A stretch of 64,000 nt of DNA from Garcia nutans (GCA_947685225.1 CANTUV010000009.1:4960001-5024000), one strand, 5' to 3'; positions 47,101-59,160 are shown, counted from the stretch's first letter. Numbers and translations: made by a program. The notes: a model not told the origin generated them from the letters alone.

Positions 47101-47764
47101 TTTTTTTATCGTTGCCTAAATTCTTTAAATCTTCTTCTTCTCTGCTGTTAATTATTTTTTTCCCTGCTTCTTTTCCTCCTCTTCTGGTCTTCTTCCTCTT
47201 CTTCTTCCTTTCGCTATTCCTTATCCAGAAATTGAATGCTGTTAATTTTTATGTGTTCATAGGATTTTCAAAACTAATATTTATCCAAATATCATGTTTT
47301 ACTCCAAATATTCGAAAACTAAATATATTTAAAAAATATGTTATTTCACTGTTTTTTTTAATTTTCTGACCGGCTATATGAGAATAACTGCTGAAATTAA
47401 AAATTAAAAAAAAATTAATTCACCTCTCAAAAAATTTTTTTAAAAAAAAGTTAAAAGTTAAAATAAAAAATAATAATAATTGGATTTATTATAAGATCGA
47501 GAACATTCTGAAATAATAATGATTGCTGTTTGGATAAGTACAAAGTCGCAAACAAAAAGTCTTTTCCCACGTCAGACTGAACACGTTCCGGCCAGACGGC
47601 ACCTTCTTCTCCTTGGCAGTCGTACCCATCTCTTCTTCTCCCCAATTTTCAAATCCCTGATTACCATTTTCAATTTATTTTCTTATAATTATTTGATTTT
47701 AATTCCGATTTTTATTAGATTTTAAGAGATGGATTGTTAATTTTTGATTCATTAGCGAATCGCG
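47101..47764 (+). promoter_or_regulatory. Upstream region and 5' UTR of the RRM gene
   Basis: 47100-47480 is CT-rich then AT-rich and is probably part of the flanking transposon. From about 47540 the composition changes to a GC-balanced, CT-rich leader (CTTCTTCTCCTTGG, CATCTCTTCTTCTCC) typical of plant 5' UTRs. CCACGTCA at 47568-47575 is an ACGT-core bZIP-type element. No certain TATA box. The start site is inferred only from composition. Confidence 0.45.
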
Positions 47765-50700
47765 ATGAATTCTTCGTTCGGAGATACCACTTACACCAAG
47801 GTTTTCGTCGGAGGATTAGCATGGGAGACTCAGAGTTATACTTTACGACGTCATTTTGACCAATACGGTGATATTCTGGAAGCCGTTGTCATCTCCGATA
47901 AGAACACCGGTCGTTCTAAAGGCTATGGTTTTGTAAACTTTCGTGATCCTGATTCAGCTAGGAGGGCTTGTGCTGATCCTAATCCTGTAATTGATGGTCG
48001 CAGGGCTAATTGTAATATCGCGTCTCTTGGTCGTGCTCTTCCATTGCCTTCTCCTCTCCCTTGTGGTAGCTATGTCAATCTCTTCTCTTTCTCCTTGTAT
48101 GTGTTGTCAAAATTTGATATCTGTTTCGCAATTTGATATCCTTTTTGCATATGGCAGCTCCTCAGAGATCACCAATCCCTTCTACTTTTGGAAGTATGCA
48201 ATCTCCTAGGGCTGCCTATAATAGAGGTCCTGGTGGCTACCACCAACCAGTTCCGTACGGTTACCAAGCTGGCTTCTTCTATCCTCCTTATGGGTGAGTC
48301 TTTTCCTAACTCGAACTAATTTTGTTCATGTTTTCCTTGGTTTGACATTTGAATATTGAAATTTGGTTCTTTTCGTTTCTTATTTTTTTAGTGTAGCAGT
48401 TTCCAGTTTCAAATTTGCAAATAACTTTCTGACTTGGTTTACGTTGGCATATTGGTTTTTGATTATATAAGGTCCCTAGTGCTTTTGAACCCTGTTAGCC
48501 TATGTTCGGTGGACAGAACTGAAATGTTATGTAATTAAATGCATTTTAGTAATATTATACGAGTGCAAGGCATTTGATTACATTACATTTCATTACGACC
48601 TAATAAACGCACTTCTAATGTTAATCTACCATATCAAGTGTTTTGAGTAGACTGATTACTAAATAGAAACTATTATCTCAGATACCTATTATTTTAGTTC
48701 TTTCAGAGTGAAGCATCCAAATGGTTTGAAAAATCTGAGAATGTTTGTTTTACGACCCTTGGGATTAGGTTACAGGTTCTTCATCTGGAGGATCTAGTCT
48801 ATAGCTATGTTTTTGATAGAATTCCTAGGTCTTTTATCTATTATCTATTTTTGACAATAAGAATTTTACTGCCCGATGTGATAGAATCCTTCAATCTCTT
48901 CTATGGAAACTCAAATTTTTAGGATATTGCTTGTCTTTTCAATATATATATATATATAACCTACAAGAGAAAGAAAATCTTACAACTTTTACTTGCCTGA
49001 CTTTAGTCAGTGTTTATCTTGTGGACCTTCTTATTTCATCCATGAATAAATTGTTTATAAACAACCCCAAAAAATGTCCTTAACAATACTCCAAACCTCC
49101 AAAAAGCACTTGACCTCGAGTGCAAAGGATGAGTAATGCTGGCATATATGTGGAACAGCTTCTCAAGTGGTATCAGCTGGTGATAAACCTGCCCAATGAA
49201 CTAATACTTTATGACGACCACCTTGAAAATGGGAATTAAGTATAGCTTGAGCTGTAGGACGTGAACCCCCAACCCCCCCCCCCCCCCCCCCAAGATGTAA
49301 CACAGGTGAGACAGTAGTGGCAACGTTAAATGTACCAGTTTACTTCTTTAAACAGGAAACATGAAATACACAATGCAACTTAGACTCAGGAGGGTAACCA
49401 GTATTTATAAGCCACAGAACCGCCTTAGCCAAAACTGGATAAGGACCATAATTTGGGAGAAAGCTTTTATTCCAGCATGCAACTAACGATAGTTGTTGGT
49501 AAGTTTGAAGGTTTAGCCAAACTGACTCGCCCGCCTCAAAGTGTCCATGACAAGAACTGAATCATATTGATATGTCATAGATTGTTGGGCCTGCAATAAA
49601 TGATCTCATAAAACAGTATCACTATCATGAAGCTCATATCAACAGTTTCAACCCATGCCAAACCAGGAAAATAAAACAACTTTGAGGAGATCTGCCGTTT
49701 AATGCAGAATGGTAACTAGTATTATAGCAAAATTTTGCCCAAGGAAGCCAGCCACTCATCTAGATGGCATAAGTCTAGTAAAGCACCATAAATGCATCTT
49801 AGTTACCATAAGTCTGGTAAAGCCAGCCACCCATGCCAAACCAGGAGTGGTTAACCCCTTCTGTTTGTCCAATTGAGTGAGGATGATAAGAAGTAAATGA
49901 GACACAAATGAAACATTTCAGTAAAAACCATTACTAGTAAAATCACATACCAGTCACTGACTATGGTCTCTGGAAGACCATGTAATTGAGAAATAGTGTA
50001 AAAAAAATAAATTCAGGCAACTGTTTTGGCAGTGTTAGGATAGCTCTGAGGGATGAAGTAAGCATATTTAGAGAAGTGATCCACCACCACAAATAGAACA
50101 CTCTTTTGCCATGGGACAGGGCTAGGTTCTGAATAAAATCCATTGAGGTGTTTAGAACTGGAAGAGGTGTAATAACCCTGCTGGATGAAGATAATTTACA
50201 GTATTGACAATTAATAAATAACAAAGCCTTGTGCATGCTTTTTAATCCCCTTCCAGTAGAAATCAGCCACTAAATGATGAAGAGTTTTCTGATACCATTC
50301 GTGATGAGGATTGCAAATGGCTAATAAAAGGGCAGCAAAAAGAGAAGAAGTGGGAGACGGTGCTGCACCGCCTTTGCTAACCCGATTAATTCTTTTTCAT
50401 AAGCTGGCAATCGAGCATGACGTTGGACCAACAATCTGCTGAAGAAGGTAAATAGGCGCCCTTTTTGCTGAACAGTGACAGTATGAGAGATCTAGAACTG
50501 GGTCCTCTAAAGCTAGGAATAGATTTCCTACTCATTTTACCTATTTTTAACAATATGAATTTAAAGGGATCATTGTGAGAGAACCTTTGCAATAGCATAA
50601 ATTTTGAGGAAATATAGCTTATTCTTTTTCATTCATCTTCTACGTACATGGATGAAATAACTGAACAAGCAACAATGCTTCACTAAGCATTGTTTCTCTC

Positions 50701-51681
50701 AACTTAACAAATAAAAAGAAATGTGACCCACTAACATGAAAGTAAAACATAAGTAATGACAACACGAAAGGAAGTGCATTAAACATAAAGTCCTACAGCT
50801 GCTACTGATGCTGCCTGACTTTAGTTTGTGTTTATCTTGTGAACCTTCTTTCCTCCAAGGGTAAATCATTTATAAGAAACCCAGAAAATGGATCCACTTG
50901 AGCACTTCCATTTGAGTCCTTATCATTTTGACAGGAAATCTTGGGCCTTTCTGTGTAATATCTCACTTTTCTTTTTTTCTTTTTTATCTCAGGAAATTCA
51001 GTTGTTTTCTTTATTGCAGGTATGCAACTTATGGGTCTGAATATTTCTATCCACAGGTCAATATTTTGAATTGCAATCGCTGTGTCCATTTCTTAAAACT
51101 CAAAGCTGATGGGCTCTATTGGTTTTTATCAGGGTGTTTATAGTCCTTACACAGGCCAGCAATATATTCAGGTATATGGCATGCCTGGCACTGTTAATCC
51201 TGGGGTAAGTTCACGTAGACAGTTTGGTCAACCTATTCCTGGCATTCATGGCCATAGCAATGTGCAAAATTATGGTATGCCGGGTCATCAAATTTCGCAA
51301 TTTGGTGGACTTGCCAATAGAACAGCCACAGCTGCCATTCCCTCAAATCAAGCACCACACCCTTCAGGCAATCTTCTATTTTTATTTCAAACTATTTTCT
51401 GTTCTCGACTAGCATGTCAAGAAGATGAGCTGGACTGGACCTGCATTTTTTCTCTCACAAATAAATTAGCAGTTGCACATTCCCAATCTTTATGACAACA
51501 GTTGTACCAGGCCAATACACCAATATAGGTATATATAAGCCTGTTAATAAATGTAGCATAATCAAGACAGTTCTCTTGCTTTTTTATAGGAATGGGCCCT
51601 CCAGATGTTGGACAGGCACAGATAGTAATGTCTGCTAATTCTCCGCAATTCACTAGTGGTTCTGATCAAACAGCCAGTTGA
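47765..51681 (+). CDS. RRM RNA-binding protein (RBM24/RBM38-like plant family)
   Basis: Five coding exons: 47765-48065, 48158-48293, 51020-51056, 51133-51367 and 51590-51681 (801 nt, 266 aa, stop TGA). One RRM occupies about residues 10-88, with RNP2 KVFVGGLA and RNP1 KGYGFVNF both intact. The rest is a low-complexity tail rich in Gly, Pro, Tyr and Gln (YHQPVPYGYQAGFFYPPYG, YTGQQYIQVYGMPG, GHQISQFGG), ending FTSGSDQTAS. This layout matches the plant family of single-RRM proteins that includes Arabidopsis ARP1-type proteins, which bind RNA; the exact target here is unknown. Splice phases join correctly at all four introns. Intron 2 is 2.7 kb because of a transposon, and intron 4 has a GC donor. 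The start ATG is the first in the leader and gives the usual short N-terminus before the RRM. Confidence 0.92.
48066..48157 (+). other. Intron 1 of the RRM gene
   Basis: 92 bp, GT (GTAGCT) to AG (ATATGGCAG). It splits an Ala codon (G/CT). Confidence 0.85.
48970..50900 (-). pseudogene. Gypsy (Reina-like chromovirus) remnant in intron 2
   Basis: On the - strand: an LTR-like block at about 50890-50600; RNase H remnant (AYEKELIGLAKAVQH near 50390); integrase zinc-finger and core (CNPHHEWYQKTLHHLV near 50290, CQYCK near 50210, PLPVLNTSMDFIQ near 50140, VVVDHFSKYAYFIP across frames near 50070, LHGLPET near 49985); then a chromodomain-like end near 49230-49090 (HKVLVHWAGLSPADTT, HYSSFALEVK). An LTR-like copy at about 48990-49075 shares CTGACTTTAGT...TGTTTATCTTGTG...ACCTTCTT with 50815-50860. 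Gag, protease and most of RT are absent. Multiple stops and frameshifts. Confidence 0.78.
49273..49291. repeat. Poly(C) run of 19
   Basis: Nineteen consecutive C inside the gypsy chromodomain remnant, an expansion of a C-rich stretch. The length may be unreliable in the assembly. Confidence 0.85.
51368..51589 (+). other. Intron 4 of the RRM gene, probable GC-AG intron
   Basis: The reading HPS + G continues only if exon 4 ends CCTTCAG (51367) with donor GCAATC, and exon 5 begins after TTTTTTATAG (51589). The split codon is G/GA. The joined protein reads HPSG then MGPPDVGQ and reaches a natural C-terminus. Reading through the donor gives an unrelated 40-residue tail. The GC donor is inferred from the frame, without transcript evidence. 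Confidence 0.7.
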
Positions 51682-52717
51682 CTGGTTGATAGGTATAATC
51701 GCTTCTCAGTTTGAGAATGTCACTTTGTCTTTATAAGTGAAGTAGATTTAGCTATATATTTATGCTTTAGATCTTTTTTTTATGTTGCACGTAGGTGATC
51801 CTTATATTTCATCGAGTTAGGAAAATCAATACTGACGGGCTTCAAGTCTAGGCTGTGTTTAGCCTTGGAAGTTGTCATGTTTTCATTGTTAGGTATGCCT
51901 GCTTTTTATGTTGCCCTGTATTGTATTGATTAATATTTATTTTTATCAAATTTATATTAATTATGTAGTAATATTAGTGCGAGTAATGTAAATAAACCAC
52001 AGAGGGATACCATAAATTAATATATTGGAAAAAACCTAAGCTTTTTTGAGTTGATAGGATTATAAAATTCACTTATTCAACCTGATTGGTATCTGCATGC
52101 CAAGTTGGAAATATGAAGTTTCCTATGGTTTGACTCATAGTAGATGTTCCTAATTCAAAGCATGAAAAAAGGGTTTAAAGCAAATAATGATGCATAAGCT
52201 ACTTTATATATTTTGACTAGGAAAGTCCAATGTCTGTGAATCTGGTCAGAGCAAGCAGATTTAGACCAAAATATTTGAGTTTTGCTCTATATAATAAATT
52301 GTGATGGCTGGTCTGCATGTGTGGTACACAAAGTGTATGCTGTATGTATTATGATATTGAAACTTTATTTAGTATTACGAGGTTGAACATTCTGTGCTGG
52401 TCTCTGTTTAACTAGTTTGTGTTTTCCAAATTTTGAATGCTATGTGCAACTAACTTAGGATGGGCATTGCCATAATTAAGAGTGCTGAATAAATAATATG
52501 AAGTATTTTCTTAGGTTTTTGTTGAAAGAATTTGTTTGGAAGCTTACAAAGTCCAACACAAAAGTGGTTTATTATGCAAGTATATCTCTCTAAATATATG
52601 TTGATTTGTATTTTCAAATTTCAAATCAGAATTGGAGTATAGGTTAGAGCAGTAATAGTTGCTTTATGGCATATCATCATCGTCGTCGTCATCATCTTCT
52701 TCTTCTTCTTCTTCTTC

Positions 52718-52750
<33 letters not shown>

Positions 52751-53230
52751 TGATGTACTCTGAAATGCTGGTTTCACATGGTGAATCTGCGGGTTATCCA
52801 TTGAGAGAATGGAGAATGGAGAACATAATAGTTTTATTCTTCTGTTTGTATAAATCTTGGAATTATGAGCATGTTTTCATGTTGCAGGCCATCAATCATC
52901 TTCATCCAAGATAAAAAAAGAATCAAGGGGCAGGCTGAAGCCCAAAAGTAAGAAAGATGCAAGATCCCATTCCTGCCACTGGCAAAGTGTAGTTGATGGT
53001 TGCCCTTAGTATACCAAATTCATGTAAATCTCACAACTAGGAATGAAAATATGATTTGTCAATCCCCAGTCGTTAGTTATAGATTTATAAGGCAGCCATC
53101 TGGTGTAAATATTGTCACATCTCCTGTAAATAGCATTTAAGTTGTTAATAACAGACACTTGTGCGTTTCATTTTTTTTTTTTTTCTGTTTTTGTGAATAA
53201 AATCTATGGTGAAATATTCTAGTAAATTAA
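51682..53230 (+). other. 3' UTR of the RRM gene with a probable 3'-UTR intron
   Basis: After the stop, ATAGGTATAATC (donor near 51693) and ATGTTGCAGGCC (acceptor 52887) could bound a 1.2-kb 3'-UTR intron; another donor candidate is GTTAGGTATGCC near 51892. From 52888 the sequence is GC-balanced like an exon, and it ends with AATAAA at 53196-53201. The intron is inferred only from splice-like signals and composition. Confidence 0.5.
52676..52750. repeat. Compound trinucleotide microsatellite
   Basis: CAT/CGT units, then (CTT)n, then (ATT)n in direct succession inside the presumed 3'-UTR intron. Confidence 0.95.
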
Positions 53231-53860
53231 AGTGTAAATATTAGATGTTTTTAATTTTTTTTCTAAGTGTTCAGATTTTATTTTTAATGTTAATTTTTTT
53301 TAAAAATTTTAGTTAGGTGCATTTGATTATTAAAAAATATGAATTACTAAAATTGCTCAGTTTTTTCCCTTCTCATTTTTTTCCATCTCAATTCTCCATT
53401 CTCCATCAAAAGGTCTATTCTTGTTCTTTCAATTCTCTTTTTAAAATCATATTTTATGCTGCTGCAGTTCAACACCGTAAGCAAATGATAATGTTTACAC
53501 TCAAATTACTTTAAACTAGTTTGTACTTGAGCCCTGCGTTGGCAATATTTTTTTCAGATCTAAATTGATTTTAAGGCTTGACGAATTTTAATGTAAATTA
53601 AATAATTAAGTGTGTTAAATTTATTATTATTATTATTATTATTGTTATTATTAATTAAGAAAGGTTGATAATTATATGAGCTTATTATGATCATAATATC
53701 TACATATTGGTATATTGGGTATTACTATAACTATATTTTAATTGTCACTAGATAATTAGGTGATAGTCTTTTATTGTATAGTAATATATATATATACATA
53801 TATTTCATTTCAAACTCGTGGAATTATTATATACTCTTAATTTTAGCCATAAACTAGTTA
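53231..53860. other. Intergenic AT-rich DNA with ATT microsatellite
   Basis: Contains (ATT)n at about 53618-53655 followed by GGTTGATAATTATATGAGC, and TAGGTGATAGTC at 53758. Both phrases recur at 57.2-57.5 kb in the opposite order. No gene. Confidence 0.6.
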
Positions 53861-55880
53861 ATCCCAATTAAAAAGGTCAAGCTAAATTCGGTCCGATTTT
53901 AAAAGCTTAAACCTATTTTATAAATTCGATTTAGTTCGGTCTAATTTTAAAAGACCTAAAATAAACTGATTGAATTTTAAATGATAAAATAGGTCTAATA
54001 CAAATTCAAGACGAGTCAATCAAAGTCCAATATGATTTTTGTAATGCTGAATTTGCTCTTGTTGCAGGCCTGGTGAATTGGGTTGCTTAATTCACCACAG
54101 GAGCTTGCTGCGGCGAACACAGCCTAGCTGCACCCAATTTGCCGTAGGATCGAATTGGCAGCCAACTCGCCACAGCTCGCCAACGAGTCTTGAGTTTCAA
54201 TGTTACTTCTGAACTTTGAGTTTGGTTGCGTTCAGATTCAATTTGAATTAGCTTCCAATTTTTAATTATAATTCTATTAGCTTTGGGAGTCTTGAGGGAT
54301 TTAACCTAATGTATTTTATATAAATACAGGATTTAAAAGTACAGAGAGTTAGCAACAATCAAGGATCAATAATCAATCAACAATAAGCAAGTAAGAAACA
54401 ATCAATCAACGGGCAACAAAGGATTAATTAAAAAAAAAAAACCTAGCATCATTAAGCAATATTGATAGAGAGTTAGCAGCCAGTAACAAACACAAGCAGA
54501 TTATGAAACCATAAAGCCACAAAGGCAGTATCACACTGTCTTTGTCTTGCTCGGCCAGAGTTTCAAATTGTTGCAAGATCAATGTTTAATTGTGGCGAAG
54601 CCAACAAACGAAGGTACATTTACTACATTTAACTCATTTACATTCGACTCAGGATGTTGTGTTGATAACTTTAAATACTAGTTATTTTTCTTTATTGTCT
54701 AAATAAGTTCTAGTAGTTTGATATTCATTGATTTCAATTCATATTCATTTATTAAAGCATTATCAGTAATTGTAGGCTTTAAAATTCGCAACTGTTTACT
54801 TATTCAATTTTATTTTGCCTAGTAGCTTATTAAATCAAAAGTTTTTAATATCACAGTAGCTAAGTAATTTCTTAAATTCTAATATCACAATAGCCTTGTT
54901 TTAATAACTAAAACCCTAATTCAAATCCCAAAATCCTAATCTTCGTTTATAAACCAATAAAATCAGTTTTCAAACTTTGAAACCCCAATCTTGTTGTTTC
55001 TAAAATTCTAAACCCTAATTGAGTTTTTCTAAAACCTTAAAAATGTTAATCATATTTTCTTAAATCTTAATTCTTAAAAATTATAAACCCTAAATTCCTG
55101 TAGCCAAACCCCAGTTCATAGAAACCCTAGATTTATTTTCTAAAAATCCTAAAACAGTAGCTTTGTTTTCTAAAAACCCTAAAGCAGTAGTTTTATTTTT
55201 AAAACCCTCGTTTAGTGCACTATATTTTCTTAATGAGATAATATTAAGATGCGTTTATTTATTTTCTTTTTAATTATTTAATTATTTTTATATGTGTTAT
55301 ATTATTTTTTTTGTTTTATTCTTTTCATTAAATTTATATGTATTTCTAAAGAAAATTATAAAATGCATGTTTTCATCCAGCATAGGTGCCTTGTTTATTT
55401 GCTTTATGTAATTTAGTTTATTTCAAAAACTTTGGATTGATGTAAGGGGCATGTTTCTACCTATGGTGAATGTACCATTTTATTTGCTTTGTTTTCTTTT
55501 CGTAGACATATTGATGTTTATAAGGGCATATTTCATCTTGTATGGGTGCCCATTCATTATTTTGTTTGAACTTGTTTTAGTTTTAATACAATGGATGTTT
55601 ACTTGTTTTAATTTGTATGTAGTATGGATAATATTATAATACTTAAGAATTCAATAATATTTAGACCTGAAAGGAGGTTGGTTCCAATGAACTGGACGTT
55701 ATGGGGGGTCCTGGGCCACTTCTCACATTTTCGATGCGTACCTAACTTTTTGAACCCATTAAGAGGTTGGAGATTCCTTAGGAATCGAGTCATCCACCCC
55801 TTTTTTTTCTGCCTGTCCGGGGTGGCAACTTTATTTTCTCCTGATTTAGGCTCATGTTTTCTAAGACCCTAAGCCTAACA
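53861..55880 (+). mobile_element. Probable Ty3/gypsy LTR (Tat/Ogre-like), solo or partial
   Basis: A GC-richer U3-like stretch (54060-54190, with GCTCGCCAACGAG-type inverted motifs) is followed by TTTATATAAATACAGG (about 54315), a good TATA box. A long leader-like region with AAACCCTAA motifs follows. Near the end, CACATTTTCGATGCGTACC and GGTGGCAACTTTATTTTCTCC precede CCCTAAGCCTAACA (about 55880). This resembles the distal part of long Tat/Ogre-type LTRs as I recall them. No partner LTR, PBS or coding was found, and the left end is uncertain. Confidence 0.45.
54903..55212. repeat. Cluster of telobox-like AAACCCTAA motifs
   Basis: At least six close matches to (A)AACCCTAA(A), the plant telomere-repeat-like motif, occur within 310 bp. 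Examples are TAAAACCCTAATTC, TAAACCCTAATTG, TAAACCCTAAATTC, GAAACCCTAGAT and AAAACCCTAAAGC, with intervening related text. They are not in tandem, so this is not an interstitial telomere array. Confidence 0.8.
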
Positions 55881-57383
55881 GTGTTGAAATAACAAGAACT
55901 ATTCCACATGAAAGTCGAGATAAAAATCTTCGCTCACAATTACCTTAATACTTTCTCTTAAGTGACAATTGCAATATGCATCCAATTATCATTTAGACTA
56001 AACACTAAGTTGATTGGAGCTGGATATTCAGCTCGAAAAATTATGAAATAAATTCAAACACTCTCCTCGAAACATTAATCTAGCTGGGATCGAACATCTA
56101 GTTCAGAAAATAAGGAAAGTTCTTCCTAATTTTCAATAAACCCGTTCTAATCATTGGAGAAGCTCACATCAATCAATCCTTCGTTAGTTTTTAAATTAAT
56201 TAGGAGATACTCGCTAATTCAGTTAGAAGATTAACATTTTTAAAAATTAGAAGGACTTTATTCTAACTAACGAACTCAACTGCGTAGTTCATTTAAGTTA
56301 GATTATATATTTTCTTAGTATTATACCTAATTACTACTGATTATCAAACAACAAGAATAATTATGGATTCAAGTATTTTGATTGGTGGTATATTGTTAAA
56401 CTAAATGTACAATGGGCTCTATTTGAACAAATAACAAAATAATAATGTGATTAAGCCGTGGAAATATAAATACTGAAAATCAAAGGAATAGAGAAGAGAA
56501 ATTATTTATATCTCAAAATCATTTGGAAAATTAAAACATCAATTATTCTTCAACCAATTAGAATATTAGTTGCCCATAATTTGAATGAAAGAAAACTCAA
56601 AATAAAATAAAAAAATCTATAAAACCAATGGACAAAAGTCATGGACCAAAGTCAACTATGATTGTTGCCCATATATTCTATATATATGTTTTCTCTTAAG
56701 AGTAAAACTCTACTTAGATTCTAATTAGGAAAAACAAAAATAATAAATATCCTAAGAAAATATTTATCTCTATCTCTAAACAGCAATAAAAGTTTAATAA
56801 GGTCTTTTAATGTTACTCCAAAATTATAGCATATCAACTCTTAAAAATGTAGGAAATCCCAGCTGTAATAGTTATTATTTTCTTATCTGGTTTAGTGTTA
56901 AGCCTTGCCCAAGGCTTATGTTTTATGCTTCAGTTCTTCTTTTTCTATTTAACATAACAACCATTGCTCAAGGTTTATGCTCGATGCTTCCATCAGGTCT
57001 TTTAAATATATTTCTTTTAAAATAGTCATTTTTTTTAAAAATCAATTATAACCTATACAAAAACCACTTAAAATAAGTAGAAATCTATGATAATAAGCCA
57101 AAATATATGGTCAAAATAAGCAATAAATATATACAAAATATTTATTATTACATAATTAAAATGTCTAACATTTACTTAGGTGATAGTCGTTCACTGTATA
57201 TTATTTGGACTAGACACTGGGTTGGCTAGGGTTGGACATTTAGCTTGGAAAATTAGGAAAAAAATTTAAACACTCCTCCTAAAACACTGGGTCAGCTAGG
57301 ATTAGACATCCAAATCAAAAAATTAGGAAAGTGTAGTAGTGGACATCTAACACAAATATGCTCAAATATCATATTAAATTTAA

Positions 57384-57386
<3 letters not shown>
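55881..57386. other. Intergenic DNA with a dispersed short repeat
   Basis: A phrase based on ACTGGGTTGGCTAGG/GGACAT(T/C)TAGCTC(A)GGAAAATTAGGAAA occurs in degenerate form at about 56000-56120 and twice at 57205-57345. Otherwise AT-rich with no gene. The (A/T)-rich segment 56480-57180 has no recognisable feature. Confidence 0.55.
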
Positions 57387-57420
<34 letters not shown>

Positions 57421-57455
57421 GTTGTTGTTGTTGTTGTTGTTATCATTATTATTAT
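57387..57455. repeat. (ATT)n-(GTT)n microsatellite
   Basis: About twelve ATT units run into six GTT units and back to ATT. Confidence 0.95.
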
Positions 57456-58048
57456 AACTTAAGAGGTATTGACAATTATATGAGAGTATTAGACCATCTC
57501 CAACTCACCTCCATTTTGGTGTAAAATGCCAAAATGAAGACAAATAAATTCTTCAATCCAACGCCATTTTGGCATTAAAAATGGGGGAAATTAACAGTGC
57601 AACACTAAATTTAGCGTTGCACTATTCACTCTCTATTTTTTTGAGCCCATAAATTTTAGATTTTTACACTTCAGCCCCTGCATTTGTTTTCTTTTTCTTT
57701 TTTTTTTAAATTTTTAGTTCAATTCTAATTAATTCAACAAAATCAAATATTTTTTTATATTAAATCTTTACTATTTCATGATTAATTTTATATGAAATAT
57801 AATTAATATATAAATAATGCAAAATATTAATTGCAATATAAAATTTTAAAATTAAAATTTATAATAAAGATTAATTAAAATGATATAAAAACAAATTTAC
57901 AAACTAACCTAATACAAAGTACATATAACTTAGACATAAAGACTAACATAACACAACAAATAATAAAAATAATATATAATAATAAATATTTTATTTTGTT
58001 ATATATATAACAATATATTATATATTAATATTATATAATATTATTAAA

Positions 58049-58304
58049 GAAAAAAATATATCAATGATGTCTGAACTATTCATCTTTGTTATTTTGGTGT
58101 ATAAACAGTTTTTTGTTCACTTTGATGTCTAAACTTTAGTTATTAAAAATAATTTAGTTGTTCCGACTAATTTACTATTTGCCTATCGATCGGAATAATC
58201 AAATTATTTCTAATAACTAAATTTCAAACAACAAAGTAAAAAAAAAGTTCCTACACCAAAATAATAAAAATGAAAAAGTTTAGACATCATTGATATATAT
58301 TTTC
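58049..58304. mobile_element. Foldback MITE nested in the Harbinger remnant
   Basis: The left arm starts GAAAAAAATATATCAATGAT and continues GTCTGAAC. The reverse complement of the right end reads GAAAATATATATCAATGATG then TCTAAAC. The arms stay similar for about 110 bp each, with shared ATTATTTTGGTGTA and TAGTTATTA(G/A)AAATAATTT blocks, around a short CGATCGGAA-containing centre. There is no coding and no proven target duplication. Probably a non-autonomous TIR element. Confidence 0.8.
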
Positions 58305-59160
58305 CTATTCAATAAGTGGGACCAATAATTTAGTATTCTGGTAGGCTAGATTTCAAATCCTCCAATATCATCAAAATATTGGCCAAAAGAATTTTAGTCA
58401 AAAGAAGACCCTTGTTGTTGTTGATTTCTTTTTTGTATAATTCTTACTTGTTCAGCTTGAAAATATTCGCTTATATTTGGATCAATGATGAAATTTAAAT
58501 CCCTGAATAAAATTTTATTTTCTTCTTTGCTTTCTTTGAAGGCCAAACTAAGGTGGTAACTCTTTAATTTTTGCTATTCAAAAGTCATCATCCCTTTTCA
58601 AAATAAAAAGAGAGTTTCTTTTAAATAAAATAAAGAAATCTTTTCAAAATAAAAGATATGCTTAAACCCATGCTTATTGAACTAAATAGAGACCATACGC
58701 GATGGTATCATGTGAGACTTAGCCCAATGAGCATTTGGCTCCCGATTTCTCAAGCAGGCTGGATCGGTGCTCAAGCAATGCCTTACAAGTTTTTCTTTTT
58801 AGTTTTGATTTTTCACCCCAACAGGTCGTTGAGATGAAGTAGTACCAAAAGTTTCATCGTCTAAATTGAAAAAAATGTGATGAAAACAATAGACATGCTA
58901 GTATGGGAGATTCAGGAGTGGAATTATTATTGTGACGACTCAAAATTCATATTATGGCTTAGGCTTTGAGAAACTGATCTTGCACTGGGGGCACCATCTT
59001 TAAATTTTTTTAAAGTTCTTAACTATATTCTAAACATGATCAAATCTGAAGCCTTTTTATACTTTGATTCTTTAATTATAGTAGCTTTGCTCGATGTAAC
59101 AACAAATTATTGGAATGCTAGGCTAGGTATTTTCACTAATAGTAATAAAGTTTTTTTTTT

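Larger units (their letters stand above)
48294..51019 (+). other. Intron 2 of the RRM gene (2.7 kb, transposon-expanded)
   Basis: Donor GTGAGTC, acceptor TTATTGCAG, joining TATGG to GTATGC without frame change. It contains a - strand gypsy fossil, a (TA)n tract at about 48940-48958 and a poly(C) run. The outer parts (48294-48940 and 50890-51019) look like original intron. Confidence 0.88.

Noticed and set aside
46974..47369. 131-codon hydrophobic open frame resembling a membrane protein
   Set aside because: The hydrophobicity comes from CTT/TTC-rich sequence in a degenerate LTR-like region. There is no conserved motif and no matching context.
50386..50598. 70-codon open frame on the - strand in RRM intron 2
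   Set aside because: It is an out-of-frame shadow of the gypsy RNase H remnant.
55608..55872. Overlapping open frames near the presumed LTR end
   Set aside because: They lie in the GC-balanced distal LTR segment and match no protein.
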